Shown: positions 12,401-27,400, counted from the stretch's first letter. The stretch: DNA of 64,000 nt from CAZSNT01 sp964607765 (GCA_964607765.1 CAZSNT010000021.1:1-64000), one strand, 5' to 3'. Made by a program: numbers and translations. The notes: generated from the letters alone by a model not told the origin.

Positions 12401-15400
12401 AGCCGGTAACCGCCGTCAACCGTGCCCTTGAACCAGATCAGGCCGCCGGCCGCACCGGCGCCCATGCTCAACGTCACGTCGCCTGTCAGCACGACGTCGC
12501 CCGTGAACGTGATATCGTCCGCAGTCGTGGTGATGTCGCCTGCCAGATGCGTCGCACCGGCACCGTCCTGCAGGAACGCGCCGTCAAGCGTCATGTCCGC
12601 GGCCGCGGCCAGCGTCAGAATCCCCGCATTCGTCACCGTGACACCGCCGCCTGCAGACGTGGTAACAGCGCCGCCGAATGAAACCGTGCCGGAAGCATCG
12701 ATGTCCAGCCCCTGCCACGCAGTCGTGACCGCGCCAAGGAACTCGACGTCGTGCCCGTCAATCTGCAGCCCGGCCGCAGACGAAGCTGCCTGCAGGAACT
12801 CAACGTCGTGGGCGTCAATCTGCACGCCGCCCAGCGCCGCCTGGCCGCCAACCGCTGCGCCGAACGAGACATCGCCTGCCGAGCCGCTGTCAACGCGCAA
12901 CAGGTGCGCACCGTCAACCGTCGCGTTGCCGTGGAACGTGACATCCGCCCCCGCCTGGACCGTCCCGGAAGCCGTCGTATCCAGCAGCGCGCCGTCGGTC
13001 AGGGCAACCGCCCCCGTGAACGAGATGGGCGCGCCCGCGGTCACCACATCCCCGGCGATACTCACCCCGCCAGTCCCGTCCTGGGCAAACGCGCCGCCAA
13101 GGCTGAGACCGCTCGTTGCCGCGATGGTCAGAACGCCCGAGTTCGTGATCGTCACCGTGCCGCCGTTGCCCGCGGTCAGCGTGTCAACCGTGCCGTTCAG
13201 CGTCACCGCGTTGGTGATCAACGTCATGCCCGCGCCGGAGGCGGCCGCCAGAACGACGGGACCGCCGAACTGTGTAGTGCCGGTGCCGGCGCGCTGCGTC
13301 AGGCTGTCCGCGCTGAACGCGAGGGCCGCCGTCACATTGCCGGCGCTCACAATCCGCACGTCGCCGAGCGCGACCACGCCGCCCACTGCGCCGGTGAAGG
13401 TGATGCCGCCCGTACCGGCGCGCAGCTGCAGGTCCTCGGCGTGTGCTGCAGAGCCGTCGAGTGTCTGCTGGAACGTGATCGCCGCGCCGGATGCCGCGCC
13501 GCTGTTCGTGGTGTCGAACAGCACGTCATGCGCATCCGTGAGAGTCACAGCAGAGCCAAAAGTGATTGCGGCCGCGGCCGTCACAATGTCACCGGCAGTC
13601 TGAACGGCGCCCGCACCGTTCTGGACGAACGCGCCGGCAAGCGTCATGTCAGCGCCCGGAGCGATGTCCAGCAGGCCGGCATTGGTGACGGTGACCGTGC
13701 CGCCGTTGCCGCCCGCCAGCGTATCGATCGTGTCGTTCAGCGTCACCGTGTTCGTGGTCAGGGCCAGGCCCGCACCGGTCGAAGCGTTCAGCACGACCGG
13801 GCCGTCGAACTGCGTGTCGCCCGTGCCGGACTGCTGGGTGAAGCTGTCTGCGGTGATTGCGGAGTCCGCAGTCACGTCGGCAGCGCTGATGATCGTGATC
13901 GCGCCCAGCGGTACCAGACTGCCCACGGCGCCGTCAAAGTCGATGTTGCCGCTGCCGGCGCGCAGCCGCAGGGCTTCCGCGTAAGGCGTCGTGCCGTCAA
14001 GCGTCTGCTGGAACGTGATCGTGGCGCCTGCAGCCGCGCCGCCGTTCGTCGTGTCCAGAAGCACGTCGTGCGCGTCAGTAACCGCAACAGGTGAGCTGAA
14101 GGTGATGGCAGCGGCATTGGTGGCCACGTCGCCCGCGGCTTGAACCGCACCCGCGCCGTTCTGGACGAACGCGCCGTCAAGCGTCATATCCGCGCCCGGG
14201 GCGATGTCCAGCAGACCGGCGTTGGTGATTGTCACCGTGCCGCCGTTGCCGCCCGCCAGCGTGTCAATCGTGCTGTTCAGAGTCACCGTGTTCGTGGTCA
14301 GGGCCAGACCGCTGCCCAGCGATGCGCGGAGCGTGACGGGCGCATCGAACTGCGTGTCGCCCGTGCCGGCTGCCTGCGCGATGCTGTCCGCTGTGACCGC
14401 CCCCGCGAATGTCACATCCGCCGCTGTGCCGAAGCCGATGTTGCCGATCGGAGCCGTGCCGCCGACGGCTGCAGCAAACGTGATGTTGCCCGTGCCGGAA
14501 GCCAGGCCGATGCTCTCGACGTAAGGCGTGGTTGCGTCCAGCGTACCGTTGAACGTGATGTTGCCGCCGGCCGCATCGCCCGTGGACAGCGCCACCGCGT
14601 GCGCGTCAGTAAGAACAACAGCAGCACCGAACGTGATGTCCGCGCCGGCCGTGACGATGTCGCCGGCAGTCTGAACCGCGCCCGCGCCGTTCTGCAGGAA
14701 CGCGCCGTCCAACGTCATGTCAGCACCCGCAGCGATGTCAAGCAAGCCGGCGTTCGTGATCGTCACCGTGCCGCCGTTGCCCGCCGTCAGCGTGTCAATC
14801 GTGCTGTTCAGCGTCACCGTATTCGTGGTCAGAGCCAGGCCGACACCCGCCGATGCAGCCAACACGACCGGGCCGTCGAACTGCGTGTCGCCCGTGCCCG
14901 CATGCTGCGTGATGCTGTCCGCGGTCATTGCGACGTCCGCAGTCACATCCGCCGCGCTGACGACAGTCACATCGCCGACCGGCACCGTGCCGCCCACAAC
15001 GCCGTCGAAGTCGATGTTGCCCGTGCCCGCCCGTAGCGTCACATCCTCGGCGTTGGCTGTCGTACCGTCCAACGTCCGGACAAACGTGATGGTGGCGCCC
15101 GCCGCCGCGCCGCTGTTCGTGGTATCGAACAACACCCCGTGCGCATCCGACAGCACGACAGCGCCCATGAACGTGATCGCTGCGCCGCTGGTCACAATGT
15201 CGCCGGCCGTCTGCACGCTGCCTGCGCCGTTCTGCAGGAACGCGCCGCCCAGCGTCATGTCGGCGCCCGGCGCGACGTCGAGGAGCCCGGCATTCGTGAT
15301 CCTCACCGTGCCCGCGTTGCCGCCTGCGAGCGTGTCGATCGTGCTGTTCAGAGTCACCGTGTTCGTGGTCAACGCCAAACCGGTGCCCAGCGTTGCCAGG

Positions 15401-18400
15401 AGCACGACCGGCGCGTCAAACTGCGTGTCACCCGTGCCGGCAAGCTGCGTGATGCTGTCCGCCGTGACCGCAGCCGCGAACGTCACATCCGCGGCCGTGC
15501 TGATGCCGATGCCGCCCACGGGCACGATCGCGCCGACCGCGGCGCTGAACGTGATGCTGCCCGTACCGGATGACAGACCAATGCTCTCGGCGTAGGGCGT
15601 GGTCCCGTCAAGGGCCGCGTTGAACGCAATGCTGCCGCCGACCGCGTCGCCCGTAGACACGGCAACCGGATGTGCGTCGGTCAGCGTCACAGCGCTCTGG
15701 AACGTGATGTCAGCACCGGCCGTGGTGATGTCGCCCGCCGTCTGCACCGCGCCCGCGCCATCCTGGAGGAACGCGCCGCCCAGACTCATATCGGCGCCCG
15801 GCGCGATGTCGAGCACGCCCGCGTTGGTGATGGTCACCGTGCCGCCGTTGCCGGCAGCCAGCGTGTCGAGCGTGCTGTTCAGAGTCACCGTGTTCGTGGT
15901 CAGGGCCAACCCCGTGCCGGCCGAGGCATTCAACACAACAGGCCCGTCGAACTGCGTGTCGCCCGTGCCGGACTGCTGCGTGATACTGTCCGCGCTGAGT
16001 GCGAAGTCCGCAGTGACGTCGGCCGCACCGAGGATCGTGACATCGCCCACCGGTGTGGTGCCGCCCACGACCCCGTCAAAGTCGATGTTCGCAGCGCCGG
16101 AGTTGAGACGCAGATCCTCAGCGTGCGGCGCGCTGCCGTCCAGCGTCAGTGTGAAGGTGATCGCAGCCCCGGCCGCGGCGCCCGAGTTGGTCGTGTCGAG
16201 CAGCACGTCGTGTGCGTCGGTCAGGACCACGGCCCGTTCGAACGTGATCGCAGCGCCGGCCGTGACGATGTCGCCCGCAGTCTGAACGCTTCCCGCACCG
16301 TTCTGCAGGAAGGCGCCGCCCAGCGTCATGTCCGCGCCCGGCCCGATGTCGAGCAGCCCGGCATTCGTGATCGTCACCGTACCGGCGTTGCCCGCCGTGA
16401 GCGTGTCGAGCGTGCCGTTCAGCGTCACCGTGTTCGTAGTCAACGCCAGGCCGACGCCGGCCGAGGCGTTCAACACCACGGCCCCATCGAACTGCGTGTC
16501 ACCCGTGCCCGCCTGCTGCGTGATACTGTCCGCGGCGATTGCGGAGTCCGCAGTCACGTCGGCCGCACCGATAATCGTGACATCGCCCACCGGCGTGGTG
16601 CCGCCCACGGCCCCGCCGAAGTCGATGTTCCCCGCGCCCGCATTCAGACGCAGATCCTCGGCGTACGCCGTGCTGCCGTCGAGCGTCGAGCCAAAGGCAA
16701 TCGCGGCACCGGCAGCCGCGCCGCCGTTCGTCGTGTCGAACAGCACGTCGTGAGCGTCGGTCAGGATCACGGCGCCCTGGAACGTGATACCGGCACCGGC
16801 GGTGACGATGTCGCCCGCGGTCTGGACGGCGCCCGCGCCGTCCTGCAGGAATGCGCCACCCAGGCTCATGTCAGCGGCAGACGCAATGTCGAGCAGGCCC
16901 GCGTTGGTGATCGTCACCGTACCGCCGTTGCCCGCCGTGAGCGTGTCAACCGTGCTGTTGAGCGTCACCGTGTTCGTGGTCAGAGCCAAGCCGACGCCGA
17001 GCAGCGCCCGGAGCGTGAGCGGCGCGTCGAACTGCGTGTCACCCGTACCGGCAAGCTGCGTGATGCTGTCCGCCGTGACCGCGCCGGCGAACGTCACGTC
17101 CGCAGCCGTGCCGATGCCAATGCCGCCAACCGCGACCGCGCCGCCGATGGCAGCGTTGAAGGTGATGTTACCCGTACCTGAGGCCAGGCCGATGCTCTCG
17201 GCGTAAGGCGTGGTGCCGTCGAGCGCGGCGTTGAACGCGATGCTGCCGCCGGCCGCGTCGCCCGTGGACAACGCAACCGCGTGCGCGTCAGTCAACGTCG
17301 CCGCGCTCTGGAAGGTGATGTCCGCGCCGGCCGTGGTGATGTCGCCCGCCGTCTGCACCGTGCCCGCGCCGTTCTGCAGGAAGGCGCCGCCCAGCGTCAT
17401 GTCCGCGCCCGGCGCGATGTCAAGCAAGCCGGCGTTGGTGATCGTCACCGTGCCCGCGTTGCCGCCGGTCAACGTGTCGATCGTGCTGTTCAGCGTCACC
17501 GTATTCGTGGTCAGAGCCAGGCCGACACCAGCCGATGCAGCCAACACGACGGGGCCATCGAGCTGCGTGTCGCCCGTGCCCGTCTGTTGCGTGATGCTGT
17601 CCGCGGCAACTGCGGAGTCCGCAGTCACATCAGTCGCGGAGGCGATGGTCACATCGCCCACCGGCGTGGCGTCGCCGACAATGCCGTCAAAGTCGACATT
17701 GCCTTCCCCAGCCCGAAGCTGCATGTCTTCGGCGTTGGCCGTCGTACCGTCCAACGCCTGGGAGAACGTGATAGTCGCGCCGGCGGCCGACGCGTCGCCA
17801 TTTGTCGTATCGAAGAGCACAGCGTGCGCGTCTGTCAGGACAACATCGCCGCCGAACGTGATCGTGTCGCCGCTGGTCACGATGTCGCCCGCGGTCTGAA
17901 CCGCACCCGCGCCGTTCTGCAGGAATGCGCCGTCCAACGTCATGTCCGCGCCCGGTGCGATGTCGAGCAGACCGGCGTTGGTGATCGTCACCGTGCCGCC
18001 GTTGCCCGCCGTCAGCGTGTCGATCGTGCTGTTCAGCGTCACCGTGTTCGTGGTCAGAGCCAAGCCCACACCGGTCGACGCAAGCAACGTCACCGGTCCG
18101 TCGAACTGCGTGTCGCCCGTACCGGCATCCTGCGCAAAGGTGTCCGCCGTGATTGCGGAGTCCGCAGTCACATCCGCGGCGTTCGCAATGCCGAGGCCGC
18201 CCAGCGGCACGGAGCCGCCGACAACGCCATCGAAGTCGATGTTGCCCGTGCCCGCCGCCAGACCGAGATGCTCGGTGTAAGGCGTGGTGCCGTCAAGTGT
18301 AGAGCCGAACGTGATGGTGCCCAGGCCCAGGCCGGTTGTGAGGGCCACGGCGTGCGCGTCAGTCAGCGTCACGGCCGCACCGAACGTGATCGCGTCACCG

Positions 18401-21400
18401 GCCGTGGCGATGTCGCCGGCGGTCTGGACCGCGCCCGCACCGTTCTGCAGGAACGCGCCGCCCAGTGTCATGTCCGCGCCCGGCGCGATGTCGAGCAGAC
18501 CGGCGTTGGTGATCGTCACCGAGCCACCGTTGCCTGCGGCCAGCGTGTCGATTGTGCTGTTCAGCGTCACCGTATTCGTGGTCACCGCCAGGCCGACGCC
18601 AGCCGACGCACGGAGCACGACCGGGCCGTCGAAGCGCGTGTTCGCCAGCCCAGCCTGCTGCGTGATGCTGTCCGCAGCAACTGCGGAGTCCGCAGTGACG
18701 CTGGCAGCATCGACGATGAGTACGTCACCTATCGGGACGAGGCCACCGACCACGCCGTCGAAGTCCACGTTGCCCAGACCGGCGGTCAGCGTCAAGTCTT
18801 CGGCGTACGGCGCGCTGCCGTTCAGCGTTGCCATGAACGCGACCGTGCCGCCGACCCCACTGCCCGTGCTGAGCACGACCGCGTGCGCGTCGGTCAACGT
18901 GACCGCGCTCTGGAAGGTGATGTCGCGGCCGTTCATCACAATGTCGCCCGCGGTCTGAACCGCACCGGCGCCGTCTTGCAGGAACTTGCCGTCCAGACTC
19001 ATGTCCGCGCCCGGCGCAATGTCGAGCAGGCCGGCGTTCGTCACCGTGACCGTGCCCGCGTTGCCGCCGGTCAGCGTGTCGATCGTGCTGTTCAACGTCA
19101 CCGTGTTCGTGGTCAGGGCGAGGCCGACACCGGCGGACGCCTCCAACACCACGGGGCCGTCGAACTGCGTGTCGCCCGTACCGGCCTGCTGCACAATGCT
19201 GTCCGCGGCAATTGCGGAGTCCGCAGTGACGTCCGCGGCAAGCGTGATCAGCAAGTCGCCCAGTGCCGCAGTGCCGCCGACCACACCGTCGAGGTCAACG
19301 TTGCCCAGTCCGGCGGTCAGGGTCAGGTCCTGACTGTGGGCCTGCGTACCGTCGAGGGTCGAGCCGAAGGCGATCGAGCCGCCGACTGCGTCGCCCGTGG
19401 TCAAGACGACCGCGCCGGTGAGTGTGACCGCGCCCAGGAAGGTGATGTCGTCGCCCGTAGTCGTGATGTCGCCGGCCGTACGGGCAGCCCCGGCGCCGTT
19501 CTGCAGGAACGCCCCGTCCAGGATCATGTCGGCGGCGATATCGATATCCAGCAAGGTCCCGACCGTGATGGTGACAGTGCCGTCGTTGGTCGTTGTCACC
19601 GTCTTGTTGAGTGCGACGGTGTCGGCGCTGATCGCCACCGGACCGTCGATCCGGGCCTCGCCGTTGAGCGTCACGGTCCCGCTCGCGGCGAGCACGGAGA
19701 ACGCATTCAGGTCCAGCGTGGCAGCACTGGTCGGGAAGTCAACATTCCCAGCCGTGGCAACCGTCAGGTAAGCCGGCTCGGTCTCGTCCACACCGACGCT
19801 GCCGTTGAAGGTCACATTGCCCGTTCCGGCCGTGACCGTCAGGCTGTGGTCGTCGGCAAGTGCAGTACGGATGTCCGCCAGACTGACAGCACCGTCGTTC
19901 GTCGTTATCCGGCGATCGCCGGTCAGGGTCAGCGTGGACTGCGTGATCGTCACGGCAGACGCCTGGCCCGTGGTCTCGATGTCGTTGCTCAACACCACGT
20001 CACCGGCGCCGTTGAACAGCACGTTGCCAGCCGCCGTGATCTTCGCACTGACCGTTGCCGCGCCCGTATTCGTCACGGTGACGGCGCCGGAGGTCGTGCC
20101 GGTGACCGGAGCGTTGAACGTTGCCGTACCAGCTGTTGTAACGGTCAGATCCGCGGCATCGAGCGCCAGGCCGCTGCCGGCCAACTCGAAGGCGGCGGCG
20201 CTGTTGATGACCACATCCTCGGTCGACGCGGTGGCGGCCGAGCCGGTGGTGATCGTGGTATCGGCAGCAGCGGTCGTGCCGACCGTGACAGTCGCCTGCG
20301 AGGCCGTGTTGGCCATCGAACCGGCCGTTGCGGTCAGGGCGACCGCCCCGCCGCCGCTGACAGCGCCGGCAGCACCGTCGAACAACAGGTCGTTCCCGGC
20401 CGTGACATTGATCAGTCCGGCGCCCGTGGTCTGCACCAACGCACTCAGCAGCACATCGCCCGTGGTGCTGTCAATGTCCATCTCGCCATCAGTCGTCTGC
20501 ACGCCGGCATTCACATCCACGTGCCGCGCCGCGCTCAGCGTGAGCTTGCCGTTCTCGGCGGATACTGTCGCACCTACCACCAAGTCAGCGGCCGCCCCCG
20601 TGGTCTCGGCTGCGAGCGTGATGGTGCCCGCACCAGTGGTCGCCACCGCCTCACTGACGGTGAGCGACCCGTTGACCGTCCGCTGTGCGATGTTGCCGCC
20701 GCCTGCTGTGTGCCCGGCCAGCGAGCCGGCGGCGGCAGACGCCGTCGTCGTCGCAGCCGCGTTGACGCGCGCGATCTGAACGGTGCCGACCGTGCCGATG
20801 ACCACAGCCGTGGCATCCGCCACGTACATGCTGCCCGTTCCCACGCTGCCCGCAATGGTCTCGACCTCGGTCTCCACTTCGTTGTCCGCGGCGCCGATGC
20901 CGATCCCCGCCGTCAGCCGCACGGAAGCGGCCGTTACGTCGCTGGCAGTGTCGCCGGCGTTGGCGGCGTCCGTGATGCTGCCGCTCTGTGCCGCGACCCG
21001 GACCTCGCCCCACGAGGCTTGTGCCGCGCCGGTGCTCGCGTCGAGCAGGCCCAGGATGACGCCCTGCCCTGCCTCGTAGCTGATGTTGCCGCCCGTGCTC
21101 GCGGCCGAAGCTGTCGCCGCCATCGTGATCGAGCCGACCGCAGCGAGTACGTCAATCGTGCCGCCGGCAGTCTGGATGTGTCCGGCTGCGTTCTGGGTCA
21201 CGTCGCCGGTGGCCAAAACGGAGATGCTGCCCGCGTCGGTGACGGATACGGCGGCGTTGAGCGTGACGTCGCGGTCGGCGCCTTGTGCCTGCAGCAGAAC
21301 ATTGCCGCCGCCTGTCGCGCTGACGCCGACTCCGTCGCTCGCTGCGCCGGCGATCTGGTCGTTGTAGTCGTCAACCGTGATGCTGCCGCTGTCCGGTGTC

Positions 21401-24400
21401 GTGCGGAGCACGATCGAGCCGCCGCCGGTGGTCGTCAGGTCGCTCTGCGGCCCGGCAGTCACGGGGCTCAGGGCGTCGTCCGTGCCAACCTTCTGTACGG
21501 TCACAGTCACCGTGCTGACAGTGACATCGTCCGCTTCGAGCAGGTTGATGCCGCCTTGTCCGGCCACGGCCGTCACCACGTCCACAGCCGTATCGAACGG
21601 CTCCGACGTCGCCTGGCCGAGGGTGCCAATGCCAAGCTCGGCATCCAGCAGCAACCCCGCCGCGCTGACGTCGACGAACGCCTCGCCACCGTCCAGAATG
21701 CTGCCGTCCTCGGAAATCAGAGCCACGTGGCCGGCGCCGGCATCGACCCCGCCCACGGACACGTTGCCCTTGGCCTCGAGCCGGACATTGCCGCCCGCCG
21801 TGACCACGGTCGTGCTGTCAGCCATGCCGATCGCCCCGGCCACCGCGTCCAGAAGCACGGAGCCGCCCGCCGTCGTGATGCTCACCGTACCCGCCGCGGC
21901 TCCGATCACGCCGGTCCCGTCATTGTCCGGGGCGTTGGTCGCCGCAACCGGGCCGTCCTGCATGTCGTTCACCGCGGCGATGACTGTGGCAGCCCGGGTG
22001 ATGCCGCCGTGGATGGCCACGGTCACGGTGCGTGTACCGGCATCGTAGGTCGCCACAGCCGTATCGGCGGCCACGTTGGTCGTGTCCTCGACGATGCGGA
22101 CCACAAGCCCGTTCTGCGCCACGCCGCCCGCGGTCGTGACAAGGGCGATGTCGTTGTCCAGTCCAGCCGACTCGAGGAGCGCTGCAGCCGGGATCGCCTC
22201 CATCCCGCTAGCCGCGACGGACGCGACGGCGCCGGCCGCATAGACCAGACCGGAGCCGTCGTTCGGCGCATCCACCGTGTTGTCCAGCGCGGCAGTGAAC
22301 GTGCCGTCGGCATTGATTGCCGCAACGATCGCGTTGGCGTCCGTTTCGCCCACATTGATCCCGATTGTGAGGGTGGTGGAGTCGGCGTCGTAGGTTACGT
22401 CCGCGTCGTTGCCCGTCACCGGGGCGTCGACCAGCAGGAGGGTAATGGTATCGCTGTTCGGGGTGGCGCCGGCCCAGGTCACGCGCACGTCATTATTTGT
22501 ACCGAGCGCATACAGCACGGCGCTGTTGGTGAGCGTCACGCGGCCCAGGTGAGCCTGCGCTGACACCAAGTTGCTGCCGTCGTTGTCCGCATCACTCGTC
22601 GTGTCGAGCGTCGCAGTGAACGTGCCCTCGGCGTTGACAGCAGCGACCACGGCGTTGGCGGTCGTCTTTCGCGGCTCGATTGTCCCCGTGCCGTCGTTGT
22701 CCGCGTCGTTGGTCGTGTCCAGCGTTGCAGTGAACGTGCCCTCGGCGGTCACGGCAGTCACCACTGCAGCGGCTGTGGTCACGCCGGGATTGATGCCGAT
22801 GGTCAACGTGTTGCCGGCTTCGTCGTAACTGACAGAGGCCGTGTCGCCGACCAGTTCGGCGTCGGTGACCAGGAGGAGTCTGGCGTCGTTGTAGGCATCG
22901 CCGGGCACGGTCGACTCGAGCAGGATGTCATTGTCCGCGCCGGTCGAGGCGAGAACGACGCTGGCGGCAACAGTCTCAGTGCCGTTCGCGAAGACCTCAA
23001 TGTCGCCCGTGCGCACGGTATCACCCGCATTGACCCTGATCACGAGCGCCCTGGTGAGCGCGTCGTAGGCTACCTGAGCCGTGTTGCCGGTCACCTGCGG
23101 ATCGTCCAACACCAGAACACGAACGCCGTTGTAAACGTCGCCGGGCAGGCCGGACTCGAGCAGCACGTCATTGTCTGCGCCGGCCGAGGTGACGACCACG
23201 GCGGATGGTGCACTGAGGCCGCCGCCGGTCGTGACCAGTGCGTCGGTCATGCTCACCGGATCGTCACCTGCGATGTCCGCGTCCGGATCCAGCGCCACGC
23301 TGCAGCCGTGCGCAGGATTCACGGTGCCGACTGTGCCGCCGGTCGTGACATCCTCGAACGTCGTGGCGGCGAACGTGCCGAGCCCGCTGTTCACATCAGG
23401 ATCGTACAGAGACGCGGCGAACGGGACATTGGCTGCGTCGTCGTTCACGGCATCGATGACCTGGAGCGCCGTCGAGCCGTCGGTGCCGAACTCGATGCCG
23501 ATTGTGAGCGTGTTGGTGCCGGCGTCGTAGGCGGCAGTCTCGCTGCCCTTGTCCGCAGTATCGGTGAACACGACGTTCAGACCATTGTAGTCGGTGCCGG
23601 CCGTGTCGGCCGTGAATGTGAGCTCATTGTCGGCGTCGGCGGGGTCAATCGTGCCTTCGGCAACGCTGGAGTCGCTGAACCGGCCGCCGCTGGTCACGCC
23701 GCTGAACGTCTCGGCTGCAAACGTGCCCGAGCCGTCGTTGTGACCGGGGTTCATCAGCGACGCGGTGAACGGCACGTCCGCGCCGCCGTTGACAGCGGCG
23801 ATCACATCGAGGGCTGACGAGCCATTGGCACCGGCCTCGATGCCGATAGTCAGGGTCTTGGTCACGGCGTCGTAGGCGGCGGTCTCGCTGCCCTTGGCTG
23901 CGGCGTCCTCGAACACGACCGTCAGATCGTTGTAAGCGCCGCCGTCGGCTTCGGCCTCGAACAGAACACTGTTATTGGCCCCGAGCGGATCGATCCAGCC
24001 ACTCGCCGCGGCCGCGGCCATCGTCGAGCCGCCGCTGGTGACATCGGCAAACGATGTGTCGGCGAACGTGCCCGAGCCGTCGTTGTTGTCAGGATCCGTC
24101 AGCGAAGCAGTGAACACGTTGCCCGCTTCCGCGTTGATGGCGGCAACTACTTCAGCGGCAGTAGACCCGGTCGAACCGAACTCGATGCTGACGGTCAAGC
24201 GGTTCGCGCCCGCGTCGTAGACAGCCGTCTCGCTGCCCTTGGCCACGGAGTCGACCAACACAATCTCCAGCCCGTTGTACGTCTCGCCGTCAGCATTGGG
24301 CACAACCGTGATCTCGTTGTTCTCACCGACCGGGTCGATGGAGCCGGCAGCCGCAGCCGGCGACTGCCCGACAGCGGCAATGATCTGGTCCGCGGTGGTG

Positions 24401-27400
24401 ACACCGTTGTTGATGGTCAGGGTGAGGGTCCTGGTCAGTGCCGTGTAGGCAACACCGGGCGCGCCGTCGCCAACGGCAGAGTCGTGGGCCAGGAAGACAT
24501 TCAGGCCGTTGCCTGCCAGGCCCGGATCCAGCGTGGTGAAGAGCAGCCCGTTGAGGACAGCTTGCGCGTACGTCGCATCGAGTCCACCGGACAGCGTCAC
24601 GGCCACCACATCAGCCAGCGGCACCTGCTGAACAATGTCCCGCGGCGCGATGACCGTGACGTGACCGTCGGCCGTTGTGATGTCCTCGGCGATGTGAACA
24701 TCCGCGTCAGTGCCGACAGCCTGGAGCCGGACATTGCCGCTGCCGCTGATCGCGATCCCGGCCTCTCCGGCGGCGACGGTCAGGCTGCCGGCCGTCGTGC
24801 TGACCAGGACGCTGCCCTCGCCATCAACGTGCGTCTGGGCCAGGCGCGCCACGGACAGGTCGTCGCGGGCGCCGTCGAGCTGGGTGACCACGATGTCACC
24901 CATGAGCCCGGTGTTCGTTGCCTCGAGAACGGACACGTCGACATCGATGTCCTCGTCGGCTGTCACAGCACCCACGCCGCTCGCAGCGGAAGCCGTGAAC
25001 CGGCCGGCCGTAACCACATTCGCACCCTCGGCAGCCGTGCCGTCGGTGATCGGACCATTCGCTGCGGTGACCGAGACATCCCCGTCAGCGCTCTGCAGCA
25101 CGGACAGCGTCACGCCCTGACCACCGGAGTAGCTCAGCGTGCCGGAAGCGGTCGTGGTCGTTACGCCGTCGGCCATTTCGAGCAGTCCCGCGGCCGCTGT
25201 GACGGATACCGCGTGGGTGCCGGTCGCCTGTATCGAGCCGTTGATCGTCTGCGTCACGTTGTTCGCCGCATGGATGCTGATCGTGCCGCCGCTCACGCCG
25301 GTGTTGACCGTTACGTTGCCGGAACCGTCCGTGCCGGCCGAGACGTCGATCCGGTCCGTGGCCTCGACTGCGGCGTTCATAACGACATCCGCCGCACTGG
25401 TCAGCGTAACCTGACGCGGCGGGTCAATGGGCCCGTTGATCGTGACCGTACCTGCCGCGGTGACCGTGAAGTCCACACCGTCAAAGGCCAGGCCCTGTGC
25501 ACCGAGCGTGAAGGCGCCAAGGCTGTTGACCACAATCGCCTGGGTCGATGCCGTCGCCTTGCTGCCCGTGCTCAGCACGATGTCGGCTGCGCGGGTGGTG
25601 GCCATGGTCACCGCAGCGGCGGATGCCACGTTGGCCAGCGAGCCACTGGTGGCAGTGACCGTCAGCGCGCCGCCGCTCGACAACTGGCCGGACACGGCAC
25701 TGGCGGTACTGGTGCTCGCCACAGCGATGATGCCCGTACCGTTCGGATCGAGCGCGACGTTCAGCGTCGCCGTGTAGGGCAGTCCGGCAACCGCGTTGAT
25801 CGCCGCCACGACCGTAGTCGACGTCGTCTGCCCCGCATTGACCGAAATGGTCAGCGTCCGCGCTGCTGCATCGTAAGCCGCCGTCCCTTCGTCATCGGTC
25901 AGGTTGCTGTCGTCCACGACGCTGACAGCCAGGCCGTTGTGAGCGGCGCCGACGCCGTCCGACGTCAGTACAACCGCCGCATCGCCGGCATCCGTAAGCA
26001 ACAGGGCGTAGGCCACGCCGGCGGTATCGAACAACACGTCGTTGCCGGCCACCACGTCAACAGCGCCACCCAAACTGCTCACCGGCGCGCCGATCGTCAG
26101 AGTCCCGCCGGTCGCATCGATGTCAGCTCTGCCCGCAGCCGTGCTGACCGGCGCATTGACATCGACGCTGCGCGTGGCTGTCAGTGCCAAACGCCCGGCG
26201 AGCGCCGTGACAGGCGCGTTCACAACCACGTCGGCGTCGGCAGCCAGTGTCCGCAGCATCACCAGCCCGGCCGCTTCACCCGCAGCCACTGTGGCGGCCG
26301 TGTCAATGATGCCTGCCCCACTGTTGCCGGGAGCCGGGGCCGCGACGAACGGTGTGCCGGCTGCGTTGATGAGACCGATGAGGGCGTTGGCAGTCGTCGC
26401 ACCATTGACGACCTTCAGAGCCAAGACTTTGTTCACGGCATCGTAGGGCAGTACGGAAGCGCCGGTGCCGTCGTCCACCAGGATAATCGTGACGCCGTTC
26501 AGAGCATTGCCGGCGGTTGCGGCAGTCAGCAGCACATCGTTGTTCGGTCCAGCCATCGGGATAACACCGACCGCGGCGATCGCGTCGACGCCGCCCGCCG
26601 TGACGACAGGCAGCGTGTGAACCGTGCCCGCACCCGTGCTGACCGCCACATTCGACGCGGTGAACGGGATGGTATTGCCAACGCTGTTGATCTCGGCGAC
26701 AATCGCATTCGCATCGGTCACGCCGCTGCTGATGTTGATCGTGAGCACGCGATCCGCCGGGTCGCTGTCGTCGTATACGGCCGCCGCATCGTTGCCGACG
26801 ACGGTGCCGTCGTCAATGATCCGGATCGTCACGCCGCTGAACTCGGGCGACGCGCCCTCGGCCTCGAGCCGGATGTCGTTGTTGTCGCCCAGCGGCGTGA
26901 GCGCGGCCACTGCGGTATCGGACACGCCGCCAGCGGTCAGGACCGGTTCGGGCGCCGTGACCGTACCCAGCCCGCTCTCGCCGTCCAGCAGAGCGCCAAT
27001 GAACGGGATGTCGAAGCTGTTCGGCCCGGTGTTGAGTTGGTCGAGTACGGTCTGTGTCGTCGTGACGCCGCTCTGAACCTTGATCGTCAGGATCTTCTCG
27101 GTCACGTCGTACGTTGTGGACGCCGCGCCGTTGGTCAGCGCCGCGTCGTGTTCCAGCACGACCTGGGCGTCGTTCAGGCCCTCGCCTGCGGCGCTCGCCT
27201 CCAGCTCGAAGTCGTTGTTCATGCCCTCGAGCGTGATCGTGGCGGCCGCCACTTCCGTGTCCGTGCCGCCCGATGTCAGCACCACGTTGTTCTGAACTGT
27301 GCCGGACCCGTCGTTGCCGGTCTCGATCGCGGTGTCCAGAGCCGCCGTGAACGTGCCTTCCGCCTGGACCGCAGCGATTATGGCGTTGGCGTCCGTCACG

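Noticed and set aside
12390..19560. CRISPR array or other non-coding tandem repeat
   Set aside because: The unit is over 500 bp, fully translated with conserved strands, and has no short identical repeats with unique spacers.
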